Shown here: positions 23,670 through 33,736 of the stretch, in pieces
How positions within the stretch are numbered: position 1 is the first letter of the stretch
Layout of the letters: each line of letters starts with the position of its first letter
Assembly (NCBI GenBank): GCA_024699855.1
Contig: JAMPIQ010000001.1
Location: 2,108,001 to 2,172,000, forward strand
DNA from: Aphelenchoides besseyi
Lineage: Eukaryota > Nematoda > Chromadorea > Rhabditida > Aphelenchoididae
Direction of reading: 5' to 3'
DNA: 64,000 bases
The notes under the pieces: generated by a model
What the model saw: the letters and a program-made list of their open reading frames with translations, nothing else
Told to the model about the DNA's origin: nothing
The model's database searches: none
Translations under genes and position numbers: made by a program

Positions 23670-24023
23670 TTCGGTCAACTGCAACGTCTCGAAAAATTTG
23701 ATCGATAACTGAACAGTCTAACTATTCGAATACAAAAGCACTACATGATCGAAAATGACAAGTTTCATTTCTTCGGATCAACCAATCCAACAGTTTGAAG
23801 TCTTCAAAATTTGCATGAAGATAGGGACGAGCAATCGCAATAGGGAATTAAAATTTCTTGACATTTTGGCACATGAAAAGTGTGGGTCTGTTATTATTTG
23901 CTTCCGTTTGATTTCGGTTTCTGAAAATAGAGGATTGATTCAGCGACCTGTTGAATCACTTAATTTGAAGCCGCAAGTTTCGGCCACACTAAACTTCGCT
24001 TATTTGTATGTTACATAGCGATT

Positions 24024-25123
24024 ATGTTTTCTGCGATTGTTCCACTGATTTTCATTGTGTCTGTAGTTCATTGCTACGTAAGTTCGTGGTGTTGAAGATT
24101 TGAAGGTGATCAGATCGTAGGTCAACGAAAACTATTGGACCATCGTACACGATGAGATACCGCCAAATCCGGAAATCCAACTCAAATTTGTGAGATTCGG
24201 TAGTCATCCACGTCGGAACGGTCGGAAATCTGAATCCACATTTCCCGCGTTATTGTAATTTCAAGATGCTTGAAACCGCTATCTTACGTTGTTTAGATTG
24301 AGTGATGGTCATCTTTACTTCGGACAAGCCATAGCTAATGAGTCCGAGTCTGCAGGAGGATTCTGTGCCTCTTTCAATACAAACGGCAATGTGCGAGAGA
24401 CTTGTGACGGCTTCCGAATCTTTAGTAACTACCAGACTGACGGCGAGTTTGTAGTCAATTCAATTAAACAGGATTTGAAACCTTTTTATATCAGATTCTA
24501 CCTTCTGCGTCCTGAAATGTTTGATCCACTTCTCGACGATCCTGTGGAGTTTGGACCACGACGTTTGGTGCTCATTTACGACTTTCACAGCGATTCGAGT
24601 TTCTTTGGAATGTTGCAAAACGACGTGGTAACTGCTGTTGATTACGATGGAACTCCAGTTGACGTTCATGGACGAACTGCACTTTCCGGCGAATTTCTGA
24701 TGTACATTGCCCGATCAAGACCCTTCTTCAATCCGTACGCACGATACTGTCAACCGGTAATGAGTACGAGAAATGATCCGAACGAAATAGTGCACATTGA
24801 TAACAAATAAACTGTTCGTCGTGTTTACAACTTTGCAGTTCGATTTGTTTGCCGCGACAATCAATCGCCGACCGTTTTCCCATTTATGTTATACGTCAAG
24901 TGAAATAAATCGACTGTTTGTTGCGAGCACCCCGCTAAGCGCCATCGATCTTTCACGCGGTTTAGTCCAACCACTTGGGTTTTTTGCGGTAACAGATTGG
25001 ACTATCGAACCGCAATTGAGTTGTGCTTACAAGCGGATTAAGCGAAAGGAACAACCGGTTCGAGTACCTGAGCAGTCAATTGAACTAACGGACATCAGCG
25101 AGTTACAGTCCTCAAGTTGTTGA
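24024..25123 (+). CDS. Secreted protein of unknown family
   Basis: Exons are 24024-24077, 24121-24254, 24297-24789 and 24839-25123, giving 321 residues. The N-terminus is a signal peptide (FSAIVPLIFIVSVVHCY) and no other membrane segment is visible. The mature protein has several cysteines (GGFCASFNTN, RETCDGFRIF, ARYCQPVM, SHLCYTSSEINRLF, PQLSCAYKRIK) that could pair, and one sequon-like NES. Segments such as HLYFGQAIANE, RPEMFDPLLDDPVEFGPRRL and INRRPFSHLCYT look conserved in type, but I do not recognise the family. It is probably nematode-specific. Its stop lies only 11 bp before the ATG of the following transporter. Confidence 0.75.
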
Positions 25124-25134
25124 GTGAGCTGAGA

Positions 25135-27165
25135 ATGAGGGAAAAACAAGTTGTTGGTGGAGTGCTTAGTAATCACAAGTTTCGTTATGGAATCCTCATT
25201 CTGACCACGTGTTGTTTGACTATCATCTTTTCAAATGTTATCACCATAAACTTTACGTTGACTTGCATGACACGCAATGGAACTGGAGTTGGTTTCTGAC
25301 TGTAAATCTCTGGTCAATTTTATTGTTTTAGCCTGTTTATCCTTTCAAACAGATCGATAAGACTTATATTCAATGGTCAGTTTCTATAGCGAGTATGATT
25401 GCGACCTTCCCAATGTTTCTGGCATGCAATCAATACGGAGCCAAATACGTGTTTCTGATAAGTGGATTGATTTCTGCAGTTGCAACAGCCTTAACACCGT
25501 TGTGCTTGTCCATTGGTTTTGAATGGCTCTTATTCGCTCGTGTTCTACAAGGAAAGTTCGGTTTAAGACTAGTGATTATGAGTTGATTAAACCAAGAAAG
25601 TGAAAATAACTTTCGGGTACATTTTATGCCACTGAATATTTCGCATCTTATATAGATACCGTTTTAGGTATTAGGTATGATATGCTTTGTCTGAGAATTC
25701 CAGTACTTTTTTATGTACAGTTACGCGAGTGACTTTGCCGTAATCGGGGTGATTTGTACTCGCTGGGCCTCGCTTTCGGAAACAGCCAAGTGAGTCCCCA
25801 ACTTTGTTATGTAACCTTGTAGATTAGATACATCGCCTGTATGACTTGCTTCTCACCAATTGCGAACTGTTAAGCACCTGATTAGTCTTTTTGATTTGAC
25901 TTTTATTTAGCTCTTACCAACGTGATTGCCGGGGTTGTAAGTTGTTGCAAATCAGTGGATCAACCGAAAATGTAGATTTGTGATTCATCTCTCGGTTGGC
26001 CGTGGGTTCATTATTTTCATGGAGGCTTCACACTTCTTCTTTTTGCTCTTTGGGCAGTGTTCTATTACGATGATCCTGTTGATTCGCCGTTTGTTTCAAC
26101 ACGCGAGGTGGCTATCATTCATAAGAACAAAACAGAAGCGCACAAACACCACTCGTCTTTTATTCCATATCGAGTGAGTTCTCGGTTTGTCTGTGTTTAC
26201 AATTTCAATTTCAGGAAATTTGCAAAAACAAAGTACGTGGATTTACTGTCACATGCTAAAGAACGTTAACTGATTTGCTTTTTTAAAGGTTGTATGGGCA
26301 GTGTGGATCAATGCATTTGCTGACTTGTTCAGCGGCTTTTTCTTGTTCATTTACGCTCCAACTTATACTCGAAATGTGAGATTGGCGCATGGAAATGAAA
26401 ACGAGTTGATTTTAGGTTCTCGGATTCAGTAGCACAGAAACTGGAGTGGTTGGTGCTCTTGGAAGTTTGAGTCATATTCCAGTGAAATTGTTTTGCGGCT
26501 ACATTTCTGATACCTACCAGTAACATTTAAACATTATCCTATATAACTCAACTTGGTTTTTAGTTGTATTCAAGAGCGCAAGAAAATGTGGATTTTCAAT
26601 TCGGTTGCATTAATCACTCCCGCTCTCATCTACATTTATCTTTGCTATGCTCCGTCAGAGTATCCAATGGTCAGTAGAATGGCAATAACCGTGTTTTCAT
26701 AAGTTTGACTCATTTATTGGTTTGAATAACTAAAACAGAACATCAATTGTCCAACATAACCACCGTTTACAGGTTGTCGTAATTCTCTTCGGCGCTGTTC
26801 ATGCCGGACTAGGAGCCAACTGTGGCGGCTTTTACAAATGTGGAGCCTTAGTTTCACGTCAATATGCCGAATTCGTAATTGCGTTCACCCAATTCATCAA
26901 ATGCTCCGTGTTCTTCGTAGCTCCAGCTCTCATGGCCATTTTCGTTCAAGACGATTCGGTAGCAAGTCAATGGCATGTGATCTTCTGGGTTACAGCAATC
27001 TTTCTTCTTGTCGTAAGTTGTCGAGGGAAGTTCCATTCAACTTCCGGTCTTCAGGCAAATGTTATTTTCTGCATCTACGCAACAGACGAACCACAATCGT
27101 TTACGTTTATTGAACGGCCATCTGCTAAGCAGCCCAGAGAACAGCACAGTGAGAGTATGCTCTGA
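25135..27165 (+). CDS. Major facilitator superfamily transporter, SLC17-like
   Basis: An organic-anion/phosphate-type carrier of the SLC17 group, with 12 predicted membrane spans. Twelve exons (25135-25287, 25332-25555, 25721-25789, 25828-25868, 25911-25936, 25976-26173, 26215-26232, 26289-26375, 26416-26519, 26564-26669, 26773-27012, 27055-27165) give 458 residues. Family marks include IQWSVSIASMIATFPMF, ARVLQGNYASDFAVIG, RWASLSETA, LGWPWVHYFHGGFTLLLFA with FYYDDPVDSPFVS, EVAIIHKNKTEAH, GVVGALGSLSHIPVKLFCGY and the late loop GANCGGFYKCGALVSRQYAE. The cytosolic loop with IHKNKTEAH is typical of worm paralogues. The substrate cannot be inferred. Exon 4 requires the acceptor ATTAG at 25827 for frame. 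Confidence 0.88.
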
Positions 27166-27239
27166 TTTCGTTGTCGCATAATCGACGGGTTTCTTTTTGT
27201 TTAAGACCAATTGAAATAAAAGATGGCTGTGGTCTAGAT

Positions 27240-28014
27240 TACCCCCTCCACCCAACACTCCAAACCCTCCTTAATCAATTCCTCTTGACGAGCCGATTCG
27301 AAAATGTATAAACACTAGATCCGAAAAACCACTCCGAAATTTTGACTTCTGGTTACCCTCGCCCGCGCGTATGCGTAAGCAAAAATGCTTTTTGAAATGT
27401 CTCGGTTTTTACTTTATTTTTCGATATAACAAGTCGATGCAAACGTTTTACAATTATCCAACACACTTTTAAGCACGTTTAAAAATTTCGTGATTTCTGT
27501 TCGCTAACCCGGGACAACAACAAAATTTGAAAAACGGTTATAGCTTCTCGAAGAACGGTTTCTTCTGATCGATGTGTACACACTAATTGATTAGTTTAAC
27601 AAGACGCGTCGATTAAGCTATACATTCATGCGAAATTTCTGCATTTATGACCCTTGAGGTCAGTGGACCCTATAGAAACCTGAATTCTCATAACTCTCTA
27701 AGGAGGATTTTTCGGATGTGGAGTCTATACATTTTCGAATTAGCTCGTCGAGAGAAATCGAATGGTATTGGTTGCAAGCTTGAGGCATGAGGATAGTAAT
27801 CTAGACTGTTACCAAAAGAATGGACAAAAACACAAAAAAGTTTAATTATATTTACGTCTCGGTTAACAAAATTCGCATTCTCGTTTAACACATCGGCAAA
27901 ATTGGCACAGTAACTTGTTTCGGAATTCTTCTGTTGGGCTAAAAGCGGAACGTTGGTGCTGCTCGGAAAGTGGACCAAAGATATGAAGGCAAAAAGGTGA
28001 CGATGACGTCCATC
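27240..28014. other. Intergenic region between SLC17 and nlp-12
   Basis: The 3' flanks of two convergent genes, AT-rich, with a C-rich run at 27240-27270. Minus-strand open frames here continue past the nlp-12 stop in other frames and show no motif. Confidence 0.4.
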
Positions 28015-28336
28015 TCAATCCATAGCTTCCGACCACAAACGCCATTGACGATTCACGAGACGTGGATCGCTCAGTTGCCACGACTTTAAAATCGACGATC
28101 GTTTGCCGAACTGCAATGGTCGATAGCTGTTTTTCTTGCCGAATTGAAGTGGTCGAAAGTCATCACGTTTTCCGAACTCAAACAAACATCAATCATAAAG
28201 ACGTCGCAACACATGAACTTACTTGTAACGGTCGATATTCGCGCTCTTTTCGTTCGAAGTTGTCTTCTGCTTTGGTAATTGTCATTCCAATCACGAGGAC
28301 AAGAACGAAAATTGCGAACAGACGTACAGGAATCAT
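28015..28336 (-). CDS. nlp-12: NLP-12 / cholecystokinin-like neuropeptide precursor
   Basis: A prepropeptide for RPLQF-amide neuropeptides, the nematode counterpart of cholecystokinin/sulfakinin signalling. Exons are 28336-28223 and 28176-28015, giving 91 residues. The signal peptide is IPVRLFAIFVLVLVIGMTITKA. Three peptide copies follow, each with an amidating Gly and dibasic cleavage site: EYRPLQFGKR, DDFRPLQFGKK and NSYRPLQFGKR. The C. elegans precursor, as I recall it, carries two (DYRPLQFG and DGYRPLQFG). The intron falls inside the first peptide, between Gln and Phe codons. A non-amidated tail (SWQLSDPRLVNRQWRLWSEA) ends the protein. The gene is short and split, so single-frame scanning misses it. 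Confidence 0.92.
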
Positions 28337-28899
28337 CTTCAACGTTTCGGAACCGTCCGAGTTAATCTCAACTGAGAGATTTTGCTAGAATGGAATTTCG
28401 TTAGTATCGTTTAAGAACATGAACCCAATTAAGCAGTTTATACGCGGCCCATATCGACCAAACATATTTCAACAAATCCAACTGTGAAAGAGTCGTAAAC
28501 CAAACTTAACTCACGCCCACAACACTTCGAAACACGAGGACTCAGCTGTGCCCCATTAGTCCATTATTGTCCCAAGTATACTTAGTAAGAAAAGTTTGAT
28601 GGTGAACATAAAATGATGAGGAGTTTACGACTCAAACCCCCCACCGTACAAATCTCCGACTGTTTGCTTTTGTGGACGTTTAGTTCTTTGCCGGTCGAGC
28701 AAATCGAATTCGAATTTAAGCGAACGGGTCGCTTCCAGAATTCTTTTTGCGGCCAATTGCCTGCTGAGTAGTGTGACGTCAAACTCATGGGGAATTTATT
28801 TTACAAAAAAACAAAATTCGCTCGATATACACAAAAGGTTGGAAATCGTGAATTGAAAGAAGAGATTTGTGGATTCGCACCGTCAAAAGTCAATTGGTA

Positions 28900-29522
28900 T
28901 CACTTGCAATAGCGGTGGATATAATCGCGAACCCGACTCGCAAACTGGTCCTTGTTGTTGGCGTACATGTCACTGGCTTGTTGGTTCAACGGATCGTCGA
29001 AATCGATGAGATCGCCGAACAAATCATTCAAACCCAAAATCACGTCTTTTATACCTCGAGTTGGCATCCAACCTGAAAGTCGAAGATGTTTGAACGAACA
29101 AAGAAGCGATTGCTTACCCATTCCGTCCAATGAACTTGCTCGTAACAAACTTAAACAAACGGCGCCGTCTTCGTTTATGTTCGGATGCCAAACACGAGTT
29201 AGACATTTGACGACTGGAGGCTGGAATAGAAAATAGTGAGTGCTTGTTCTCTTTCAGTTACCGCATTGTTGTACTCGGGGGGAACATCAATCGAAAATTG
29301 GAAGGTACCGTTCCGATACATTCCATTTTGCGGATTGATCGTGAGCAGCATCTGATGCATCTGATTGGTTGGAAGCTTCAATTTACAACTCGAAAGACTG
29401 TTAACCGCTTCTTGGACTTCACGAAACTCCTGACTGAGCAACTTGTCGCGTACGGCAATTCGAGTTTGCACGTACGATCGATTCTCGTCAATTCCCTTCA
29501 GACGCTTTTGAATATTGAACAT
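28900..29522 (-). CDS. UBE2F: NEDD8-conjugating enzyme UBE2F
   Basis: An E2 that transfers NEDD8 to cullins, chiefly CUL5 with RBX2 in animals. Exons are 29522-29262, 29220-29118 and 29072-28900, giving 178 residues. The N-terminal peptide MFNIQKRLKG corresponds to the E1-docking tail. The UBC fold includes RIAVRDKLLSQEFREVQEAV, FQFSIDVPPEYNNAPPVVKC and RVWHPNINEDGAVCLSLLRA with the catalytic Cys, then WMPTRGIKDVILGLNDLFG and DFDDPLNQQASDMY. The LLRASSLDG segment and WxPTR are typical of UBE2F rather than UBC12. The gene is divergent from eIF3i with a ~290 bp shared upstream region. Confidence 0.95.
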
Positions 29523-29814
29523 TTTGAGCTGGAAAGATAGTAAAAATAAGATGGAGAAACACCGGTGATGAAACGACGAATGAAACAAGTACGCTCTATT
29601 TCAGCGTCTGAAAGAAGGTAACGAACTGACACACGAGTTGAGTAGCTCATCGATTTTTGGCAAACGAGCACAACATTCGCTGTGGGTTGCAGAGTTTTAG
29701 GCAGAAAATAAGTGTATTAGTGTTTTAATTTCTTTTTTTTCGACCAAAATTCTTGAGTTTTTTCGTGCCATCAAGTTTTGTTGTAACCGTTGGTCGTTGT
29801 TTTCAGCTCGAACA

Positions 29815-30965
29815 ATGAAGCCTCTGTCGCTTCAAGGACATACGCGAGCTTTGACTCGTGTTCGTATCAATCGCGACGGTGATCTTCTCTTTACGTCAAG
29901 CAAAGATCATACGCCGTGCGTTTGGTATTTGGAAAACGGCGAACGAATCGGCACTTACATTGGACATAGTGGTGTTATTTGGGACATCGACGTTTCGTGG
30001 GACACGAAAACTCTCGTTTCATCGTCTGGTGATCCTTCGGTTAAGGTTTGTGTTTGCTTGCTTTTGCTTTTCATTGACTTTTTGTTTCAGGTTTGGGATG
30101 TGGAAACGGGAAAAGTGTTGGGAACTCGTAGAGTGAAGACTGTGGGACGATCAGTTTCACTTTCGTACAGCGGGCATTTGGTCGCCTATACGACAACAAA
30201 AGTGGCGATGACTGAGCCGATGCTTTTCGTTGCGGATATTCGCGATCCATCGCAGTTGAGTAGTCCATCACAGCCGACTGAGCAAACCGATCCGAGCCAA
30301 TTGAACTCGGTTGGTAACGTGACATTGGATGTTTCGTCAAATCGCTGTGTCTTTTCGCATTTGGACGATACGATTGTTGTTGGTATGTTCGGTGCTGTTT
30401 AGTTTCTGTTCATTGTTGTATTCAGGCGCTACGAATGGTCATTTGCATCAATACGATCTGCGTAATTTCGACGATGCAGTGAACTTTTGTCAAACTCATA
30501 GTCAGAACATCAATGATCTTCAAGTTTCTCACGACGAAGGATTCATCATCTCGTCGTCTGCTGACAAAACCGCTCAATTGCACGATGCGAAATCATTGGA
30601 CACACTTAAAACTTATCGGTAAATTCACTACAGAAACCGTTTTCTTAAAGACATTTTTCAGACACACACGTCCAGTCAACTCGGCAGCAATTTCACCAAC
30701 ACACGATTACATCTGTCTTGGTGGTGGTGAAGAGGCAATCAATGTGACACATACTGCCGTATCGTCTGGTCAATTCGAGGCCAAGTTGTACCATATGGTT
30801 TACGAGAATGAGTTCGCATTCTTTAAAGGACATTTCGGTCCGATCAATACACTCGCCTACTCACCTGATGGTCGCACCATTGTGACAGGATCTGAGGACG
30901 GTTTTGTACGAATTCAAGAGATGGATCAAGAGTACTTCGATTTCCAATTTCAATCGGATTACTGA
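29815..30965 (+). CDS. EIF3I: Translation initiation factor eIF3 subunit I
   Basis: A WD40 propeller subunit of the eIF3 complex, also called TRIP-1/p36. Exons are 29815-30045, 30091-30382, 30426-30618 and 30662-30965, giving 339 residues. Starts MKPLSLQGHTRALTRVRINR. WD repeats are visible as LLFTSSKDHTPCVWYLENG, GVIWDIDVSWDTKTLVSSS, VWDVETGKVL, GFIISSSADKTAQLHD and the terminal GPINTLAYSPDGRTIVTGSE with DGFVRIQEMDQEYFDF. Length and order match the family. The acceptor TTTTCAG ends 8 bp before the ATG, a spliced-leader-like arrangement. It is convergent with TMEM220, with a 112 bp gap. Confidence 0.97.
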
Positions 30966-31077
30966 GCTTGCGATTCGGATGTTAATTGTTGTTGTTGAGC
31001 GTAATTATAATTATGACTATTCGTTTAACGGCACATAAATTTTGTTTCTCATTCTATAGCTGTTTATTACGTTCGAT

Positions 31078-31594
31078 CTAATGGAAGGCATGACAGATTG
31101 GATTCTGAGGAACATAGAAACAAGACGAATAGCCAACGATCGGCAACATACCGACAAGTGCAACGACTAAAACCAACGAACGAGCAACGTCAAGAAGACC
31201 GCTGTGTCTGGAATGGCGGAGACGAGAAGAAATGGAGAATATCGTTGCAATCGCTGAGATGAGAATGTTGCGGCCTTCCGGTAAGACGTTTCGTTGATCG
31301 ACGATCGCCGCTTTCTCAACGTGTCGAACAGACCAGAAAAGAAAAAGTGTTTGGAGAGTACCGAAAACGATGGTAAGTGATGTGAAGAAACGCCAATACG
31401 GACATGTGGGTTTGTTGATCAAAAGCAGGATACCGGACAATCCGCTCAACCAACCGTAGATCCACCAATCGGGATTGTACTGAAACGTCCGATGTTATTA
31501 GTGAATTCATCTTGAAAACTACCAAATAGAGAAAAACAGTGTAAATTAAAAAAAAAACTGCGGCACTTTGTTGAATGGTTTTTGTTTTGCTCAT
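31078..31594 (-). CDS. TMEM220: TMEM220-like four-pass membrane protein
   Basis: A small integral membrane protein of unknown function. Exons are 31594-31523 and 31479-31078, giving 157 residues. Four hydrophobic spans are visible: AAVFFLIYTVFLYL (broken by the intron), WIYGWLSGLSGILLLI, FTSLTIVFGTLQTLFLFW and SLVLVVALVGMLPIVGY. The pattern NPDWW after span 1 and LPEGRNILISAIATIF before the last span parallels TMEM220 (NDPDAEVW and EEGRELSGLVI). The assignment rests on this spacing rather than high identity. The acceptor TTTTCAG ends 2 bp before the ATG. Divergent from the MAP2K gene. Confidence 0.6.
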
Positions 31595-31992
31595 TGCTGA
31601 AAATCGAATTTGAGCTGCAAACATTGAAACACGATGAAAAGACTCGTTGGAATAAGCTCTGAACTGACACTGAATTTCACGTAAATCGCGCAGGTGAAAG
31701 AAAACTGAGAACCAACGACACGGCGACCTCGCCTTCTCTTTAACGTCCGCTTCGAATTTGCGTAGTTTGTTGCTGCACAGTCATGGAACCTTTGAAAGTG
31801 GATGGGTAGTGTTCGAGCATTTTCGGCGGTCTCACCCATTCCTGTTGATCTAAACTATCTTGAAAACAAATGGCGAAGAAAACGCGTAATCACCGCAATC
31901 ATCACGCACACAAAAACACGTTGATTGTACTTTGTGAAGCGGTTGTTTTTAGGGTTTGTTAATTGAATGAACTTATCAACTATACTGAGCTG

Positions 31993-33409
31993 ATGAATAG
32001 CCGGAGGTTAATTGTGTGCGATAAAAAGCATGTAGAGAAATTTCAATTGGATGCTGATGAAGTGACTTTGATGTTCTTGGACGTTTTGATGGCGCAACTG
32101 AATGCCGGAACATCAGGAAGCAGCGAACTGGAATACGCCGAATACTTTGAATGTAACATCCATTTTGTTACCTTTTTCAATTTGATTTCAGACGAAGATG
32201 AAGACAAAGAATGGTTGACAGTTCGGACTGATGAGGAGTTGAGCTCGATGCTCATGTCAACAGAACCCGATGTGCCTATTCGAATATGTTTGAGTGAGTC
32301 TGACACTCCAAACTCAGTTATCGCTGTTTAGAGTCCACAAAACCAACACAACAAATGCCAACAGAGAATTTTTCGCGAATCGCTCCCGGTCAACTTCATC
32401 GTTTGGAACGTTTGGGATCGGGACAATTTGGCACTGGTAAGTCAAAACAACGAATCGGACGCTTCAGAAAGTGTTTTCAGTGTATAGAGCAATAGACGAG
32501 CACGATCGGGAATTGGCTGTTAAATGTATCGGCGATACCGGCGATCAGAAAACCAACATGAGTCTTTTGAACGAAATTGAAATCTTAAAAGTTTGTTTTC
32601 ATTTTTCTGTTTAATCGCTTTTTAACAGAAATGTCAATCACCGTTTATTGTCAAATTTTACGGTGCATCTTTCGAGGAGGGCGAATGGTTGATACGTCTG
32701 GAATTGATGGACGGTCTTTCGCTCGACCGCTATCACAAACTTCCACCCGATGTTTTGGGCAACGTCGTTGTAGCGGTGGCCCACGGATTAAAGTACCTGT
32801 GGGATCTAAAAGTAATGCATCGAGGTTTGCTCGTTTCCTGTTCTTATGTTTATCTATCAATACAGATGTAAAGCCAAGTAATTTCTTGGTGAATACGAAA
32901 GGAGATGTAAAGCTGACGGATTTTGGTGTTTCTCGTCAAATGATATTCTCGTCCGTGTTCTCGAGTGTTGGTACCAATCGTTATCTTGCTCCTGAGCGTC
33001 TTAACTGCGAAAAATATCGGCAAGTTACTAATATAATTTGCGTTTTTATGGCACTTTTAGTGAGTACTCGGATGTGTGGAGTGCCGGTGTTTCTTTTGCT
33101 GAAATGGCTCTGGGTCATTTCCCAATTGGTGGAACATACAACGAGTGGATGCAGTTCTTGACGCTAAGACAAAGTCCAGTCATTGATCTACAATTTTGTG
33201 GTCAACTCTTTCAAGAATTCATTAACAAATGGTTAGCGGATTTTCATGAGCAAATGGCATTTTTGTGTTTTAGTCTTCAGTATGAGCCAAATAAGCGTTT
33301 CAAGCCGAACGAAATCCTCGTCGATCCGTTCGTTCTTCAACACACGCCAATGAACAAAAACGTAATCAGCAGTTTTGTCAGACACCATTTACCCCAAGTT
33401 TATGGATAA
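31993..33409 (+). CDS. PB1-domain MAP kinase kinase, MAP2K5/MEK5-like
   Basis: A dual-specificity kinase kinase. Eight exons (31993-32152, 32192-32293, 32332-32436, 32481-32590, 32629-32824, 32866-33023, 33065-33231, 33274-33409) give 377 residues. An N-terminal PB1-like region (residues ~1-85) carries the acidic OPCA-type motif EYEDEDKEWLTVRTDEELSS. The kinase domain shows a glycine loop LGSGQFGTVYRA, AVKC with the ATP Lys, HRDVKPSNFLVN, DFGVSRQMIFSSVFSSVGTN and LAPERL. The activation loop has several Ser where MAP2Ks are phosphorylated. In vertebrates PB1 plus MAP2K defines MEK5, the activator of ERK5. The start ATG at 31993 is the first in frame. The acceptor before exon 7 was set at 33064 to keep YSDVWSAG in frame. 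Confidence 0.85.
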
Positions 33410-33736
33410 GAAGAACACGAGTAAACACTTAATATCTATTAGTAATCAGAGATAAGATCTGATTAATGGTTTATCGCTAACACTGGAGTTCTGATAAAAA
33501 CGTTAAAACAACTTTCTACAAGATCTCGTGGTAATTTATCGTAGCTGAACAAATTCATACACGTCTGAAGTGAATAGATTCTCACAGTTTTGCTCCCACT
33601 AATAAGACTCGATATAAGAAATGACGAAACGCAACGAAGAACAAAAATTGATTTCACGGTTCCACCAACTCGCTGCCAACAGTTTTTGGTTGGACCGAAG
33701 TTGGATTGTGTACACGTTTCCAAAAGCAGTGGAATA

